From contig BDSI01000011.1 in assembly GCA_003117195.1 (NCBI GenBank), forward strand, positions 963,180-1,027,179: DNA of 64,000 nucleotides. The letters run 5' to 3'. The DNA comes from Eudorina sp. 2006-703-Eu-15. Lineage: Eukaryota > Chlorophyta > Chlorophyceae > Chlamydomonadales > Volvocaceae. The stretch's first letter is position 1, and each line of letters starts with the position of its first letter. Position numbers and translations under genes: made by a program. Of the stretch, positions 47,528 through 61,293 are shown one piece after another. The notes beneath the pieces were generated by a model. The model saw nothing but the letters and a program-made list of their open reading frames with translations, was not told the origin of the DNA and made no database searches.

Positions 47528-48640
47528 TCACATCTTCTCCACTAGTGCCCGGCGCACCGCCACCGACTTCTTCATGTACAGCTGCACGGCCTCCGACTTC
47601 CATCTCCCGTGCTCCTTGATAGCCTCCGTACTGACCCCGGCATTGGCCGCTGCCGTCGCCCCGCCTCGCCGCAAACTGTGGGCCGAGAGGGCGGTGAGGT
47701 CGACCGAGAGATCCGGCACCGCCTGCTGCAGCTCCTTGATCAGGAGGCGCAGCCTGTTAGTGAAACCCGCCCGGTCCCAGGCCACGAGGCGCGCCCCCCG
47801 CACCTTCCGGGTGAACGGCGGGGTTTCGTTGCGCTGCTCCCCGACGAACCCCAGACGATCTTCCCGATAGGCACACCACTAGCGGTCCGCTCCGCTAGGC
47901 AAATCAAGGCCCCGGCGCCCTGCTGGTCCGTCTTGCTTCGGGCCACTTGCACCTCGATGCCCCCACCCGCAAGCTCCTGGCGGTCAGCGCGCGAGCTCGC
48001 TCCGCCGCAACATCCCAAAGAAGCCCACCACGAGCCAGCAGGCATCCTGCGTGAATTCCGCCTCCCGGCCCGGCTCCTCGTTCCCCCCGCTGCCGGAGCC
48101 AGCCCACCAGCAACTGCAACAGCGCCAGGGGCAACGGCGCCTTTTGCTGTGGCTGCGTCGCTCTGCCCTCCACGGCGGCCTTCCGTAGCGCCTGCCCCCG
48201 CACACGCCCCAGGACTGCGTCCCGGCTAACGAACAGCTCCGGCGCCAACCCTTAAACCTCTGCCAATCGGCCAGCGCGCAGATGGTCCCCTCCACCGTTG
48301 AGGGCGCCAGTTTACCCACCGCGTCCGCCACAAACAGCCGCACCCGCTCCACATTCAGATTCACGCCTGGCCCCCCTGGGCAGTGCCTCATCCTCTGGCA
48401 CCCCCAGCGACTCCAAACAAAACCGGGTGAAGCGCCTGCGGGCTGACTCGTATGTCGCGGCCGAGCTCTCGGCCACGGCACTACTGGCGAGCGAGACGAG
48501 GCGGCCCGCGATGTCGCAGGCCCTAGCCGTCACCGTTGACCGTGTGACGCCTGCTGCCCGAAGTACGCAGGCCGGGCACCGAAAGCACCCCCCCCGGGTA
48601 GGCCCCTGGGCTTAAACCGAGGCATCGGCGGTGAGCCGCC
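47528..48640 (-). pseudogene. Degraded tyrosine recombinase (DIRS/Crypton-like)
   Basis: Pieces in three frames, in the right order on the minus strand. A Cys-rich CFRCPAC start leads to SSAATYESARRRFTRFCLES and then LAPSTVEGTICALADWQRF. Catalytic pieces follow: LVVGFFGMLRRSELA (first Arg), VQVARSKTDQQGAGALI (Lys region), SAHSLRRGGATAAANAGVS (His-x-x-Arg), GRWKSEAVQLYMKKS (Tyr). All catalytic residues are visible, but at least three frameshifts separate the pieces and no introns explain them. No reverse transcriptase or matching terminal repeats are nearby, so DIRS-type and Crypton-type origins cannot be separated. Confidence 0.75.
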
Positions 48641-50107
48641 GCCAGACAGCCCTCACAGTGGACGTCCGTAGCTCGGCAACGCCGGCCGCAGCCTACACAC
48701 GTGTCGGGCCCGCCCTCGCCAGATCCTGTCGCAACTGGGCGGGATATGGCATCGTCAGTTCAGACGAAGCACCAGCAGATCCTAGGCAGCCGGGTCCGCC
48801 TCGGCACCCCAGGGCCACAGGCAGTGCGACCGCCCCTTCTCTAAGCGATGACCCGCGGGGTCCGCTGTGACTCTGCCATCAGCTAGCCCTCGAGTGGTTT
48901 TAGTACCCCGTTTCCTGTTCTGACGGCCGCGACGGACTTGCAATACCTTGCCTGTTGCTTGTGTTGATCTCCGTCTTGTGATTGTGAAGGCTTCACAACG
49001 CCTTCGACGCACGCAGCGCGCACTTGAATGAAGGAACAACTCTCGCACTGGGTCACATCTTACATGGCAAGAACAGGAATAGCGGGTATGGAGGTAAGGG
49101 AAAGCATGTCCTTGTACCCACCATCGTGTTCATGCACATTCACAAAGTTAGAGTTGATGGGTGGCACCGCGTGCCACACCTTCCCTAATATTTAGCGCTG
49201 AGTCGTTCCCGTCTCTCATATCTCTTTCGCCTTTTACTAAAGAGATCAGCGAGTACGGCTCATGAAAGGCGCATATCAACACTTTTTGAGGGTCTGTTGA
49301 CCTACCCAAACAGTTTACAAAGAGGAATGTGAAAGAGAACATTAGGGTTTTGGAAGAAATTTTTGTATATAGATAATAATACAAAGGGGCGCCACGGATT
49401 CCTTAGATCTGAGATATCCAGCGATGGCGCTCCACAGACCACTCCCCAAACCCGTAAGAAGCATCCCCCGGCGCCACCACTAATCTGAACATTGTTTAGG
49501 AAGCCACGCATGTGTAGGGCTATCGAAAGACCACCCAAGGCCTCGAAGCAGCGACCGAGGGATAGCAGACAGTAATTTGAGCTTCCCTAATGTATGAATT
49601 CATCCAGCAGGGCGGGATGAGGCAAGCTTAGGTGTCTACCGGGCGTTCACGAAGTCGAGACTGGTGGGGTGGGGCGGGGCCGTCGCGGGCGCCGTCGCCA
49701 GGACGTAATAGATGCTACGTACATCGCTACGTACATGGACTCCAACACACGGAAGCACAACACATCGGAGCTGCCGAGCTGCCTGTTTTGAGCAATCGCT
49801 TACAAGCAAATGTTATGACGCAACACACGTATTTCGGCAATAATTTGTGCCAAATATTGCAGGATTCTATTGGCCTGTCCCCATACCTGACTCAATCCTG
49901 GTTTCGAAGCGCCTCGTACGATCGTCAGGATCGGCTGTGACCGATTGGCGCTACCATATTTTTCAATTTGCGCACGAACTTCGCAGTGAAGCGGTCTCGG
50001 CTTTTGGTTTGTGAAAACGTAAGGCTGAGCTCCATTCAAAAGCCGGACATTCGCGTCCGTTCTGGAATACAGTCAATTCTTAAGCGCATTTTGCCTGAAA
50101 TTGTGTA
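48641..50107. other. Spacer upstream of the transporter gene
   Basis: A diverged fragment of the T1 3' end lies at 48843-48871 (GATGACCCGCGGGGTCCGCT). Around 49150-49500, two ends resemble each other weakly in inverted orientation (GGGTGGCACC, GGCGCCACC), perhaps a small DNA element. The promoter of the next gene is presumably at the right end. Confidence 0.4.
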
Positions 50108-52269
50108 ATGTTGAGACGTCACGGTGCAGGCAATGTCTGCAGGGCTAGGCCCCGTGCCGAGCTGCACATAGCCGCAGCTTTTAGTGGACCGCTTCCATGC
50201 GCATTTACGCGTAGACTAGTGCCATTCGGGATATGTACTGCAGCGAGACATCCAGACGGACGCCAAAGTTACGCTCCGACGAAAGGGGATGTGTGTTGCC
50301 GCTCCAGCGCTGGTGCTAGCGCCAGCATTCAGCCTGATGCGGGCTCGAACAAGTGAGTTGAAGTTGATTGCCTGCCGTCAGGTTGAGCTCATCCGGCGTC
50401 ACATCCAAATAACGGGGTTTGGTTCGGTTGTCTTGCAGAGGCGGTAGCCCGCTGGGTTGGATTCTCCTGGGCCTCGCGGGAGTGGCCCTGGGGGCTTACA
50501 TGATGTCGGAACCCGGTCAAGCTCTGAAGGTGGGCCAAGCGGAGGACTCGCGCGGCCGTGGCAGCACCTGGGGTAACACTTCTCTTGCGGCTGCAGGAGC
50601 TGGTTGCTAACGGCCCGCTCGGGAAGTCGGGATTCCTCGCAGCATTTTCGTTGATCTTCCTTTCAGAAATTGGCGATAAGACGTTCTTCATCGCAGCCCT
50701 GCTCGCAATGAAAATTGGCAAGTGGATGTCGTTCTTCGGCAGCGTCAGTGCGCTGGCCGTCATGACTGTTATCTCCGTCAGCATCGGCGCAATTTTCTCG
50801 CGCGTGCCCGATGCGCTCAAAAGCTCGATCCCCGTCGGCGAGCTTGCTGGTATCGCGCTACTCGTCTTCTTCGGGGTGAAGACTCTACGGGTGAGCCCGA
50901 AGCGCGAACCACATCTCACCAGTACGGGAGCATGGCCCTGATTACCCACATGTTCTCGACGCCCGCAAGCTGCACAGGTTATGGCGCATGCCGAACACCG
51001 CATGGTTTGTTGCATCGGTGCTGGGGGGAAAGCGCCGATAGTGCGCCCGACTGACAGGTACCGCCATGGCGCAAATCTACTTCCTCAACATGGGGGACGC
51101 TGCCATTGATGCGGAAAAGGCCTCATGATTTCGGTCGACTGATGACCGATGGTCGAGCTGACCCTGATAGCCCAATCATTTCAGCGGACAGCCTTATAAC
51201 CCGAGGACGGCATCAGGCTCCGAGCCCTAGAACGCTGTCTGATCATGGTCTGATCTGGGTCAACCCAAATCGGTCCAGGCAAGCATCGATTTGGGTCACG
51301 CTCTATACATCATGGGACGCGGTCCCACGCCGACTGTTTGATTCATGATGTCCAGAAGCATCAATATATATAGTAACGTTACGACGACGCCATGTCGGTG
51401 CCGCACGGCCTTGGCCCTGGCCCCTTAGGACGGCCTGGCCAAGAGCCCAGATGACGGGGCCGCCTCTGACGAGGAGCTGGCGGACGCGGAGACTGCCGTA
51501 CAGCAGGTGGAGGGCGGCAAGGCCAAGCAGCAGTCCGTGCTGGCGGTGTTCTTCGAGGTGGCGACTCTGATCTTCCTGGCGGAGTGGGGGGACCGGTGAG
51601 AGAAAGGAGGCCCCAGTGAAACCTGGTTGTCGTGGCGGGGCAACCACGTCGTTGCAGCTTTCCGTGCATGGAGCTCCTGTAGGGGGCCTGGGACATCAAG
51701 TAGGACGTTGCGGCGCCCCTTTCATGCAGTGACGCGCTAGGACATGACGCGGCTTTCCGCCGGCCGTTGCTTGCGAGCTTGGGTCTATAGCGTCTCTGTC
51801 GTCGGCTGGGATGGATCGTTTCCACTTTCGCGGCCTTGGAACGACCAACCCCTCATTGTGCTGTGCCACGGTCCACCTGGGCCCGCCCGCTGGCGCACAT
51901 GCGGGGCGGTCCTGCTCTTCCGCCCCTTGCCATACTCGTGCCCCGCCCTTGTAAAAGACGCTGCCGCATGTCGCCGCACGGAAGACACGACGGGTTCACA
52001 CGCAGCCTCCCTCCCGCGCTGTACTGTCGTGGTGCCCGCGCATGGTGGATGCCGTTTGCAGGTCCATGCTTGCCACCATCGCATTGGGCGCCGCGCAGAG
52101 CCCTGTGGGGGTGGCGGTGGGCGCCATCGGCGGCCACGCCGTTGCCACAGGCATCGCTGTCCTGGGCGGTGCCATTGCCTCGAAGTACGTTTCGGAACGC
52201 ACGGTCAACATTGTCAGCGGCGTTCTGTTCCTTGTCTTCGCGGCTGCCACTGCCTTCAGCATGTTCTGA
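50108..52269 (+). CDS. Plastid GDT1/UPF0016 cation transporter (PAM71/CGLD1/CMT1 type)
   Basis: Predicted Mn2+/Ca2+ transporter of the chloroplast envelope or thylakoid. Five exons: 50108-50352, 50439-50529, 50597-50890, 51429-51595, 52062-52269; 334 residues, phases consistent. The first ~80 residues are Arg/Ala/Ser-rich without acidic clusters, as in a transit peptide. A first hydrophobic segment ([17 protein letters not shown]) follows. Both hallmark motifs are present: EIGDKT at 136-141 and EWGDRS at 262-267, each in a hydrophobic helix, separated by an acidic loop ([16 protein letters not shown]). The last exon ends in [12 protein letters not shown]. In plants and algae PAM71/CGLD1 supplies manganese to photosystem II and CMT1 acts in the envelope; I cannot tell which this is. 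A TGTAA lies at 53259-53263, giving a ~1-kb 3' UTR if used. Confidence 0.9.
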
Positions 52270-54277
52270 CGGGCACGCGACCCCGATGCACAAGGTGTGA
52301 GGATTCGAGGAGTTGGCGGTATGAAGGGCGCGGGAAAGGGCGATATCAACCTCAGCATTGGGTAACAATACAGTGCCAGTGCTGGAGGATTGCAGGCCTT
52401 CCAGGCAAAGCGGTGCGCGTCGCGAGCGGCCGCCCTGGCGGCATCGACTGGGGTTGCCATGAAGAGCGTCCAGGAAGGGAGGGGTGTCGTAATCGCAGTT
52501 GTAGAGCTTCAGGCAAGACAACTGGCTGGGGCGGCTGCCATGTGACGAACGAAGCCGTCTTCCCTTCTTGAGGTGGGTCTGAAGGAAAGTGAGGCACAAG
52601 TGTCTCGCAGGGTGCGGCAGGTGGGCTGTGGCAGATTTCCTTGTCAAGGGCAGCAGCAGGTGACCTGGTCGTGATGCAAGTTGTCGGATTAGGTGGGGCA
52701 TTGTCGGGGCTGTCGCGTGTGATGGGAGGGCGTTGCCGAGGGTTTGTCGTGGGCGGACCGTGACATTGCTCTATACTCTCGCATGGGGCTGTGCTCATCA
52801 GGCGAACGGCGCACAGGCCGGATTGCACAGATGTGGTGTTTTTCCCCTTCGATGCTGCTTTTTGTGGCTGCACTGACGACGTTTCTGCGGGCGCGCCACT
52901 GAGTCGAACGTGACTGAATGCTTGCGGTGAGGGCAGATGCTGACCGCGCGAAGGGTAAGGAGGATGCAGGCACGGTGACGCGGTGAAATGCGTATAACAG
53001 ACACAATCATACTTGTATGTACGTTCTGTTTGTACAGTAAGCGGGGTGTGCGTTCTCTGCTGTATCAGGTATAGATCAGTGTGTCTGTTGTACCACAATG
53101 GACGCGTGCTGCTTTGAAGAATTATCATGCTCGAGCTACTTGTTTGTCCTCGATTTGCGTAACGCGAAGATGCAACAGCACCGCCGTTCAGCTGCTACTG
53201 CGGTTCCGAGTGCGCTCTGTCTTCTAAGTTTGTTTTGAAGTAAATGCGTTCAGGACCCTGTAAGCCTGAATCCAAGCCAACTTCGCTGTTCGGTTGTCCA
53301 TTTTCATATCCAGCCAGCACTTGGAGCAACATACTACTTCTACATGACTAAATGGATGACCGCCGTGCACGACCGGAATGAGCAGCCTTTGGCAACTTAC
53401 CTTGCCGTCCCGGGGCACCAAGCGCTCACCCCACCCGCAGCTGCCCTATCTTGGCAGTTGTGGACACGAAGTTTCAAGGCACCTTTCGTCAGGTTTACAC
53501 TCAAGCGCACAGTCTTGATGTAGGTTGGCGCCTGCTTCTACACGCTGCAGCTAACAACCCATAACGATCACTCGAGACGGTTCGCGTACGATCGGGCAGC
53601 TGCTGATGGCCTTACCCCCATATCCGGCATCCATCCCAGTCAGCGCCGTCGACCTCAGTCGACCCAACACGACTACGCGCCATTCGCCAAAACGACATGC
53701 AGCGTTGTCTGCACTCAAAACCGACCCCGTATCCTTGACGGAGCCACTCGCCCCCACGTACCCGTGGGACAAGAGCTTCTAGCAATCCTCCTAGCCCATA
53801 CGCCAGTAGCAAAAAGCGATGGACAGAGCTGGACTTCCGAGCCCTTCAACCCCATGTCTGAGACATCGGGGCTGCCGTTGCTGCCGAGACGAACCCGCAG
53901 CACCACATCTGCCAGCGGCTCAACAGCCAAGTTCCGGTGGCAGGACCTCCACGCCCATGTGACTCCGCAACCAGTCGAGAGCCTTTCAGGCCACGACGAA
54001 GAGTCAAGGTCCGGCAGAACCATGGCCGGTTTCAACTAGGTTCAAAACGACGGGCGTGAAGCCGATCCTCCCTAGCGTAATCCCACCGTGCGAACCGTTC
54101 TCTCCTGGCGGCAAACAATGAACTCCGGTGGCAGCCGGACATCCAGCGGGGCGGCTATCTTGCTACATACGCTCCAGATCCACATCCCCGCTGAAGCCGG
54201 GCTACTATCAGCGCGCTCATGCGCGCCGTTGCATCCGTGAGCCCTAGCCGTGAACGGCAGCATCACTTCCCAGCACT
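52270..54277. other. Region between two convergent genes
   Basis: It should contain both 3' UTRs. Candidate signals are TGTAA at 53259 (plus) and TTACA at 53495 (TGTAA on minus). An open frame at 53764-54039 has no recognisable domain. Nothing else seen. Confidence 0.4.
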
Positions 54278-57718
<3,441 letters not shown>

Positions 57719-57980
57719 GACTGGTGGTGGCGGCCTAAGCAAAAGTAAAATTGGCCGCAACTACCCTGCCTGCCCGTAACACGTCCTTGTGCAGGGAAAC
57801 GCTTGAAAGGGATGTTCTGGGCAGAGAACAGGGAAAAGTTTGTGGCTGTGAATGCCTGGGGCCTTATGCTTGCGGGCAAATTGTTCACCAAACCGCATCC
57901 AGACTATCCAATAATCATATGCATGACGAACGTAGTATAACATATCCATATGTTTAAGTTATAGAAGCGTTACATTTGAA
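57719..57980. promoter_or_regulatory. Bidirectional promoter region
   Basis: 262 bp separate the start codons of PRPS5 (minus) and the plastid-targeted gene (plus), so both promoters must overlap here. The middle is AT-rich (AACATATCCATATG near 57939). No canonical TATA box is clear. Confidence 0.5.
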
Positions 57981-58832
57981 ATGTTGCTCGCTCGGTACCA
58001 CGCGTCGCGCCCCGGCGCTGTGGGAAGCCGATCAAGCCTTGTTTGTAATGTAAAAGGCACAACAAATACGTTGCTATCTTCATGGAGGACGGGCATGGGT
58101 GCTCGTGTTCAGCGTCGGGTAAGTGAACGCGTCCGCGTGCACAACGCGCACGATCTGCACATCAACCTATTGAGCAGAGTAATCCATGGACTGTGGAAGC
58201 TTGAAGCGGGGTTATCAGGTCGAATCGGCGTTTCAGGAGTTGCTACTGCTTTGTCAGGACCCATTGGTCGGCTGCGCGCAAAGCTTAGGTTTCATGGCTG
58301 GAGGCCATCGCACATCCCGACCTTCTCAGGGCGTTGAGCCCAGTTGGTCCTGTGTGGAGTTTCTGAACACGTTCCCACGGGTACGATTGCCGTGACCTGG
58401 TCAGCCGTCCAAACGCGTGCATTCCTTGCACCATCCGCACGGTCTACCCAGTGAAATCTGGAATGCCCTCGAAATGCCAGGGTTAGCTGCTGTCACTGTT
58501 CGGTTAGCAGACTTGAGGCAAGCGGGGCCACTCTCCCCGCGTGATGGGCGCGGGTGGGATTCGGGGCGAAGAGCTTCCTTTCGTTGCGTCGCCCGCACAA
58601 CTGAAACGTAACTGCGCTATCCAATCAGACAATGACCTGGCAGTTGTTCAGGTCGGTCTCGTACGGCACACACATCTCTTCCTGCCGACATGCGCCTGAC
58701 GCGCATGCAATGTGCAACCATCAGCATCATCATCAGCATCATCACCTCGGTGGTGCGGGCATACAGGGATGGCTACGCCACCCCTCAGTTCCCCACCCCC
58801 TTAATACACGCCAGGCTTCGGCCGGCGTACTC

Positions 58833-58863
<31 letters not shown>

Positions 58864-60820
58864 CAGCATCATCACCATCATCAGCGTTATCAGTATCATC
58901 AGCATCACCATCATCACCATCATCAGCATCTGCACGCACCACCACCACCTGACCTCATGCCAGCGGCACCTCTCCCGACTCCTGCCCGCCCCTGCATGCG
59001 TGCTTCCTTCGCCGGCCCCCTCCCTCGCTTGATGTCCAAACCCGCCGCCCCCTTCCTCCCCGATCCCCGGCCCCCATGGACACGCCCATACACGGCGCAC
59101 CCCTCGGCCCACCGGCAGGCAGCGGCCTCGGCGCCTCGGGCCTCGGCCGCTCCGTCGCCCCCGCCCTCGCCACCTCCCTCCAAACCCGTCAAGGACCCCG
59201 CGGAGGTCCGGGCTGACCTGATCAAGGGCTGCAAGACCATCCTGATGGAACTCCAAGGTGTGAGGCCGGGCAGGCGGGTGGAGGCGCGCGGGTGGGCCGG
59301 GCTTTCCCTGTTGTGGGAAGGCGGGGTTTGACCTGCCTTGGCAAGGCGAAGACTGTCAGCCGTGGGAAGGCGGGGATTTCCCTGTCTCGGTAAGGCCGGG
59401 ATTCCCGGTCTTGGGAAGGCGGAGGTTGCGCTGTCCCGCACTTGACAGCAAGGGGGGTTTGGGGCTGCGCCGAACGCTACACACACACGGGGGCGTCGGT
59501 TTGTGCTTGACTTTCACTGCCCGTCCAGTGGGAGGGCCCAGGGTTCGAAGAGCCGCGTGGCGGGGAATGCGAGCGGCGAGTGGCCGGTGTCGTTTGTTTG
59601 TTGCCTTGTCAGAGCCGGTGTACGGGGCCGCCCAGTAGTGCCCAGCTGCGCCAGATTCACCCCGGGGGAGGTACGGGTTCGTGCACTCGCTGTACGTACG
59701 CATTTGCGTGACTGGACACGCACGCACACTGTGTGACCGGTTTGGCGGAGTCGGGCGGATTTCCACTCGCTAAACACACGCCCACCGCGCCCCCGACGGT
59801 CTGCTTGCTCTGAGCACGCTTTATACGCACTGCCGCCACCCGTCGGTCGCCACCCGTCGGTCTCCAGCCCCTCCATCCGGCGTCCCCCTTGTCCAGCCAG
59901 GTCTTGACTTCCCGCGCGCCGACGTGAAGGGCTACTTCCAGTTCGTGGTCAAGCCGCCCGCGGGGTTGGCCCGGGACTTTGACCTGACCCGAACCAGGGT
60001 GAGGGCCGTCGGTTGCGGCGGCGGTGCGGGTGCGGGGGTTATCTCCTACACGAGGGGCGCGGCAGCGCAGCGTGGGCGGCGGAATAGAAAGGTGGCAGCT
60101 GTGGCCAAGGGGTTGGCCAGGAATGTCTGGAGAGGGCGTCAAGGACTGGAACTGGGATTAGGACTGGGACTGGGGTTGACCGTCGACCGTGGGGAAGACA
60201 AGAGGGAGCACGCGCCAGGTCAGGGCGGGGGGCTCACCTTGGGGACGTCGTGGCCGTGGTGCAGCCGCAGCTCAGTGTTCTACGGTGCCTTCGGCCTCGC
60301 CCCCGTGGCCTCGTCCTCTTGGCCGTCGCCTCTGCCCGTCCGCCGCGCATTCGTGGCCCCGCCGTGATCCCCCCACCCTAACCCCACGGAGCCAGGCGGT
60401 CTTGGAGCAGCTGCTGTCAGGGCAGGAGGAGGCCGTGTCCGACGTGGAGGCCCTCAAGGTACGGCATGCTGAGTCACGGCCACGTGGGCGCGCGCGGCAC
60501 GACTATAACCATGAGGTCCCCGTCCCCTCGCCACTCTCTGCACGGGCCTCTGTGGATGACCCCCCTCAACCACCCCCTGCTGCCACCGCGACTCTTGCCT
60601 CGATTGCTGCTTACGGCGTGTCCTGCCACTGCCGCCGCCGTCGCCGCCGTTTCCACCGCCGCCGCCGCAGGCTGCGCAACTGATGCTGAGCGAGATCTGG
60701 CGCTGGCGCCGGCGCGGCGGCGGCATGGACGACGAGACGGACAGGCCCAGCTACGTGATCGCGCTGGAGAGCCTGCAGAAGATGGAGCCGGAGCAGATCG
60801 ACCGCATCACGTCGTCGCTG
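57981..60820 (+). CDS. Plastid-targeted protein of unknown function, 3' end not in window
   Basis: Exons 57981-58118, 59119-59257, 59901-59998, 60396-60458 and 60671-60820 join in phase; 196 residues so far, no stop reached. The first exon codes a transit-peptide-like start (MLLARYHASRPGAVGSRSSL), ends with QRR and uses the strong donor GTAAGT. The next begins AASAPRASAAPSPPPSPPPS, a Pro/Ala linker, then PAEVRADLIKGCKTILMELQ. Further motifs are KGYFQFVVKPP, AVLEQLLSGQEEAVSDVEAL, MLSEIWRWRRRGGG and YVIALESLQKMEPEQIDRI. I do not recognise the family. A donor GTGGGT follows 60820; the next exon must lie in or beyond the minisatellite. Divergent from PRPS5, which fits a plastid role. An open frame running through the T2 repeat at 58690 is not the start. 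Confidence 0.7.
58747..58861 (+). mobile_element. Short (ATT)n-tailed repeat, family T2, copy 2
   Basis: 115 bp in intron 1 of the plastid-targeted gene. Flanked by a perfect 15-bp duplication ATCAGCATCATCACC (58732-58746, 58862-58876), although the flank is itself CAT/CAG-rich. Ends in about eleven ATT units. Partner of 29630-29743. Confidence 0.75.
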
Positions 60821-61293
60821 GTGGGTGACGCGCCCCCGGGCAGGCGTGGCGCCGCATTCCGGCTGTGTGAAATATCATGTCGGTTCTTCACGGTTGCAAT
60901 CCGGCCGACGCTGCTCGTGGTGAAGCGGTGCAGTCATGAAGTCGTGAAGAGCTTCAGGGGGGAGGGCCTGACGCCCGCACGTCGGGTCAATCGTCGGTTG
61001 GGGGCGGCCAGTGCGGTCCGCGAGGGCCAGGGACGCGGGGGGTGGAGGGCTGCCAGCGCGTCCCGCGGCACCATTCGGGGTTAGGGCGCCTGTCCAGGCA
61101 AGACCTTCCCCGCCGGCGTGTTACATGGCGAGCAGAGGAATGAATCAGAGCCACGAGCGCATGCGTACTGACAGCTGGCAGGTGCAGTTGCAGATTCAGC
61201 TGTGTATCGTCCGCCTGGCGCCGCGCGCATGTGTGCTCCTTTCCGCGCTGCCATTCCGCCGCCGGCACACGCGGCCCACCACTGACCCGTCAC
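60821..61293. other. Presumed intron of the plastid-targeted gene
   Basis: Non-repetitive sequence between the last visible exon and the minisatellite. I found no further exon that keeps phase and similarity. Confidence 0.4.

Noticed and set aside
53764..54039. Plus-strand open frame between the transporter and PRPS5
   Set aside because: No domain, an open frame also on the opposite strand, and the position suggests 3' UTR sequence.
58690..59257. Open frame starting at 58690 as the N-terminus of the plastid-targeted protein
   Set aside because: It runs through the T2 retroelement and a CAT/ATT microsatellite; the 57981 exon with GTAAGT donor and a phase-matching acceptor at 59118 is better.
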